Origin: Marinicrinis sediminis
GTDB lineage: Bacteria > Bacillota > Bacilli > Paenibacillales > KCTC-33676
Assembly: GCF_042685085.1 (NCBI RefSeq)
Contig: NZ_JBHUMM010000043.1
Span: 558,001 to 622,000 of the forward strand
DNA: 64,000 nucleotides
Direction of reading: 5' to 3'
Below are positions 61,196 to 64,000 of the stretch, one piece after another. How positions within the stretch are numbered: position 1 is the first letter of the stretch; every line of letters begins with the position of its first letter. Below the pieces are notes generated by a model. The model searched no databases. It saw only the letters and a program-made list of their open reading frames with translations, and was not told the DNA's origin. A program made the position numbers and the translations under genes.

Positions 61196-61597
61196 GTGGC
61201 CAAGGAATTTTTGGGAAAAGGATGGAAATTTCCCGTCGAAGTCGATCCCGCAACCGGTCGAATCCTGATGTCTGAGCATGAGGATGATGTAGCGGAAGCG
61301 ATTCGGATTATTTTGCAAACCTCGCAAGGGGAACGCATGATGAGAGGGAATTTCGGCTGCGATCTGCGTGACTTCAACTTCGAGATGACCGATGATACAA
61401 CGCTGAAAATGCTGGAATCGAATATTCTGAAAGCAATCCGAAACTGGGAGCCGCGCGTGGACGAGGTGGACGTACGGGCCGAAGCCGATGCGTCGATTCC
61501 TGGCAAGCTGCACATTCATATACAGTACACGGTTCGGAATACGAACAATTTATATAATCAGGTCTTTCCGTTTTATTTATTTGAAGGAGCCAGTTAA
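61196..61597 (+). CDS. Baseplate wedge protein (gpW/gp25-like)
   Basis: 133 residues of the gp25 lysozyme-like family, which in contractile systems is structural: GKGWKFPVEVDPATGRILMS, AEAIRIILQTSQGERMMRGNFGCDL and ILKAIRNWEPRVDEVDV. It helps start sheath assembly at the baseplate. The start is GTG 61196 with GGGAGGG upstream, directly after the 14-bp tandem repeats. Confidence 0.92.
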   Translation: MAKEFLGKGWKFPVEVDPATGRILMSEHEDDVAEAIRIILQTSQGERMMRGNFGCDLRDFNFEMTDDTTLKMLESNILKAIRNWEPRVDEVDVRAEADASIPGKLHIHIQYTVRNTNNLYNQVFPFYLFEGAS

Positions 61598-61630
61598 TCT
61601 TGAATGTCAACCGGAAGGGAGGTACAGCCA

Positions 61631-64000
61631 ATGCGGACTCCGATCATAGATCCACGAACGAGGCAACAAGTGATTCAAATGGTGAAGGAAATGGCGCCGC
61701 ATTACACTCCTGAATGGAGATTTTCGCCGGACGATCCCGATCCGGGCACGGCGCTTGCGTGGATGGTGGCGGATATGCTCGAGGAGAATATCCATCGACT
61801 GAACAAGCTTCCGCACAAGCAATTCGTTTCTTTTTTAAATCTGCTGAACACTTCGCTGCTCTCCGCCAGACCTGCTCAAGCTCACTTGACCTTCAAGCTG
61901 AACGAAGGCACGAGACAGCCGGTTCATATTCCAAAAGGAACGCAGGTGGGCGCGGCAGTACCCGGTCTGGAAGAATCCGTCATGTTCGAAACGGAAAAAG
62001 CCTTGCATGTGACGAATGCGAAAATTCAACAATTGCTCGAAGTCAGTTATAAACAGGATTCCATTCGCAGTTTGCCAACGGACATCTTTACATCCTCAAA
62101 TGGTCAAATCGAATCGAGTCAAATGGCGCCGATAGAGCTGTTTGGCGATCATGATGCGGAGCAGATGCAGGAGCACAGTCTCTTCATCGGACATGAAAGT
62201 GTACTAAATATCGTGCATCCAGCTGTGATTGAAATCAGATTGCTAAATGAGCAACGTACCTATGATCTTCCCCAAATTGCCGAGAAACTCAGTCATGCTG
62301 ATCACATGGAGTGGTCCTATCTCAGCAGTGAACAAGAGTGGGTGCCATTTGATGAGGTCACGGCGCAGGACCATCATGTTCGGTTGACCAAACAGATTAA
62401 AAAGCCCTTGGTCAGGGACAGTGTCTATAACGATAGCGATGAGTTGTTCTGGATACGGGCTAAAGTGAAGCGATTTGATACTGCTTATCAGTTTCTATCG
62501 GATGGTCAGCTGGAAATGGACGGACTGCAATTGCAATCCCGCAATCTGCCTCAGGAAGGGCTGGCGATTGGTCCGGATTTGCTCTTTCAGAATGACATTG
62601 AGGAAAATGCAGACGGATGCTATCCGTTCAGTCCCTTCTTTGCACCATATGGGCTCTTTTATCTGGCCAGTCAGGAGGTTTTCAGCAAGAAGGATGGACA
62701 GGTCTCCATCGCCTTCAATATGAAAGCCATTCGCAATCAGTTGATGAAGGACAAGCCACCGGATATCAAGTGGAAGATGGTCATGAAACGATCGGATTTC
62801 GCCGAAAAGGAAAAGCCCCGAATTTCCATTGAACTTGTCTATTGGGAATATTGGAACGGTCAGGGCTGGGTCCGTCTGGATGTATCGGAAGAGCAGGAGC
62901 AACTGTTTCATGATCTGTCCGAGGAAGAAATCAAGGGCGAGCTCCATTTCAACATCCCTACTGATATGGAAGAGACCTATGTCAATTCCCATCTGAATTA
63001 CTGGATTAGAGGCAGAGTGATTTCGATTGAAAATTTGTATGAAACGGATGGCATTTACCTGTCTCCGTGGCTGAGTCATTTCCAGCTGTCCTATTCGTAT
63101 TCGGACATGCAGCCTCTGGAAGCGTGCCACGCCAAAAATAATGGAGAGTGGCAAAATCTGACGGGGTCACTCTTGTACAGTCGGACGGCAACCCGCCCTT
63201 TTTTCCCAGTGGAGAATCAGGTGCCCGCACTCTATATGCGATTTGACGAACCACCTGTCGGGGGACCTGTCAGTATGTACTTCTCCATGACCTCTTCAAA
63301 TCGGATGAGCGAACAGCCTCCATATATGGAATGGCAGTATTTAAGCAGACAGGGTGCGGGTGCGCAATGGGTGCTCCTGAAGACGAGAGATGAAACCGAC
63401 GGGCTTTACGAAAACGGAACGGTCCAGTTTTCCGCTCCACCGGATTTCGTAAAGCGGAAACGGTTCGGACAGGAGGGCTACTGGATTCGCGTCATGAATC
63501 GGGATGAGAAACTGGAACGGGAGGATTTTTCCCGTCCAAGACTCGCTGCCATCTATATGAATACTGTGAATGCGACCCAGCAGGAGACGGTTCTGGATGA
63601 GTTTCCAGACCCATTACCGGACGCAGCGGGACATGTATTCCAATTAAACCGCAAACCGATCATGAATGAGCAAGTGTGGGTGGATGAAACCGGTCAAAGA
63701 ACCGAGGAAGAATGGGAAGAGTTTGCCAGGCATTACCCTGATCAGATCGAATGGGTCAAGGATAGTGCAGGTATTCTCCAACGGGTTTGGATCAAATGGG
63801 AACATACCGAGAATTTGCTGCATGCGAAGGGACAAGACCGTTATTATGAGCTCGACCGGGCGGCTGGACAGCTGAGGTTCGGAGACGGGACGACAGGCAA
63901 GGCCCTGCCAGTACTCGGTTCAGATGCAGTGCGGGTGAACTATCGGGTTGTACAGGGGAAGTACGGCAATGTACCGAGGCATGCGATTCAGCAGCTTCAG
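61631..64000 (+). CDS. Baseplate assembly protein J-like (Pvc11-like), cut at window end
   Basis: 790 codons open to the last base. The N-terminus reads MRTPIIDPRTRQQVIQMVKEM and YTPEWRFSPDDPDPGTALAWM, typical of the putative baseplate assembly family that contains the gpJ/gp6 fold. Later segments include RPAQAHLTFKLNEGTRQPVHIPKGTQV, repeated EYWNGQGWV/EWQYLSRQGAGAQWV modules, and YELDRAAGQLRFGDGTTGKALP, the usual gp6-like core, just before the edge. It forms the wedge ring. ATG 61631 follows GGAGGTACAGCC. The remaining eCIS genes presumably lie beyond the window. Confidence 0.9.
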   Translation, partial: MRTPIIDPRTRQQVIQMVKEMAPHYTPEWRFSPDDPDPGTALAWMVADMLEENIHRLNKLPHKQFVSFLNLLNTSLLSARPAQAHLTFKLNEGTRQPVHIPKGTQVGAAVPGLEESVMFETEKALHVTNAKIQQLLEVSYKQDSIRSLPTDIFTSSNGQIESSQMAPIELFGDHDAEQMQEHSLFIGHESVLNIVHPAVIEIRLLNEQRTYDLPQIAEKLSHADHMEWSYLSSEQEWVPFDEVTAQDHHVRLTKQIKKPLVRDSVYNDSDELFWIRAKVKRFDTAYQFLSDGQLEMDGLQLQSRNLPQEGLAIGPDLLFQNDIEENADGCYPFSPFFAPYGLFYLASQEVFSKKDGQVSIAFNMKAIRNQLMKDKPPDIKWKMVMKRSDFAEKEKPRISIELVYWEYWNGQGWVRLDVSEEQEQLFHDLSEEEIKGELHFNIPTDMEETYVNSHLNYWIRGRVISIENLYETDGIYLSPWLSHFQLSYSYSDMQPLEACHAKNNGEWQNLTGSLLYSRTATRPFFPVENQVPALYMRFDEPPVGGPVSMYFSMTSSNRMSEQPPYMEWQYLSRQGAGAQWVLLKTRDETDGLYENGTVQFSAPPDFVKRKRFGQEGYWIRVMNRDEKLEREDFSRPRLAAIYMNTVNATQQETVLDEFPDPLPDAAGHVFQLNRKPIMNEQVWVDETGQRTEEEWEEFARHYPDQIEWVKDSAGILQRVWIKWEHTENLLHAKGQDRYYELDRAAGQLRFGDGTTGKALPVLGSDAVRVNYRVVQGKYGNVPRHAIQQLQ

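Noticed and set aside
47112..64000. Prophage
   Set aside because: There are tail-like genes only; head, packaging, integration and lysis genes are absent, and an eCIS-type ATPase and DUF4255 gene are present.

Overview
The window looks like a chromosomal segment from an endospore-forming Gram-positive bacterium, most likely Paenibacillus or a close relative (inference). Evidence: G-rich Shine-Dalgarno sequences, a gerA-type germinant receptor operon, an S-box (SAM-I) riboswitch, several CcpA-type cre sites, Bacillus-type fad genes and intrinsic terminators. No tRNA, rRNA, insertion sequence or CRISPR array was seen.

Layout. 1-8.0 kb: the end of a MarR regulator, pirin, intracellular type I pullulanase (pulA), a chemoreceptor, a GAF-GGDEF protein and a small membrane protein. 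8.2-20.1 kb: a beta-oxidation island. etfB-etfA run leftwards, and fadF-fadN-fadA-fadE-lcfA-thioesterase run rightwards from a shared intergenic region with a cre site. The acyl-CoA ligase activates fatty acids, FadE/FadN/FadA oxidise them, and ETF with FadF should pass the electrons to menaquinone. 20.2-28.1 kb: a lipoprotein fusing a PQQ-type beta-propeller to an esterase, a patatin, a three-gene ABC importer, and small proteins. 28.3-31.3 kb: S-box-controlled metN-metI-metQ methionine importer. 31.5-35.5 kb: LacI regulator, methionine aminopeptidase, signal peptidase I, iron alcohol dehydrogenase. 35.7-39.7 kb: germinant receptor A-C-B genes. 40.5-44.5 kb: a membrane histidine kinase facing a leftward three-gene set: SAM methyltransferase, class I isoprenoid-synthase-like enzyme and an NHLP-leader RiPP precursor ending in Cys-Asn-Gly-Trp-Trp. 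This set is a candidate undescribed modified-peptide system. 44.8-46.8 kb: NAD salvage (nicotinamidase, nicotinate phosphoribosyltransferase).

47.1-64.0 kb: the left part of an extracellular contractile injection system (eCIS) operon: AAA+ ATPase, DUF4255 cap protein, an unknown protein, sheath, tube, a tail-assembly-chaperone-like gene, a second tube protein, a 1396-residue cysteine-free low-complexity protein, LysM tube-baseplate protein, hub, spike, gp25 wedge, and a baseplate-J-like gene cut by the window end. No integrase, capsid, portal, terminase or lysis gene is visible. The chaperone-like gene ends with a T_TTT_TTA heptamer that would shift ribosomes -1 into the next reading frame, which has no ordinary start codon. 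This resembles the G/GT and E/E' frameshifts of phage tail operons.

Coordinates were read by hand. Family assignments come from motif recognition and gene order, not database searches.
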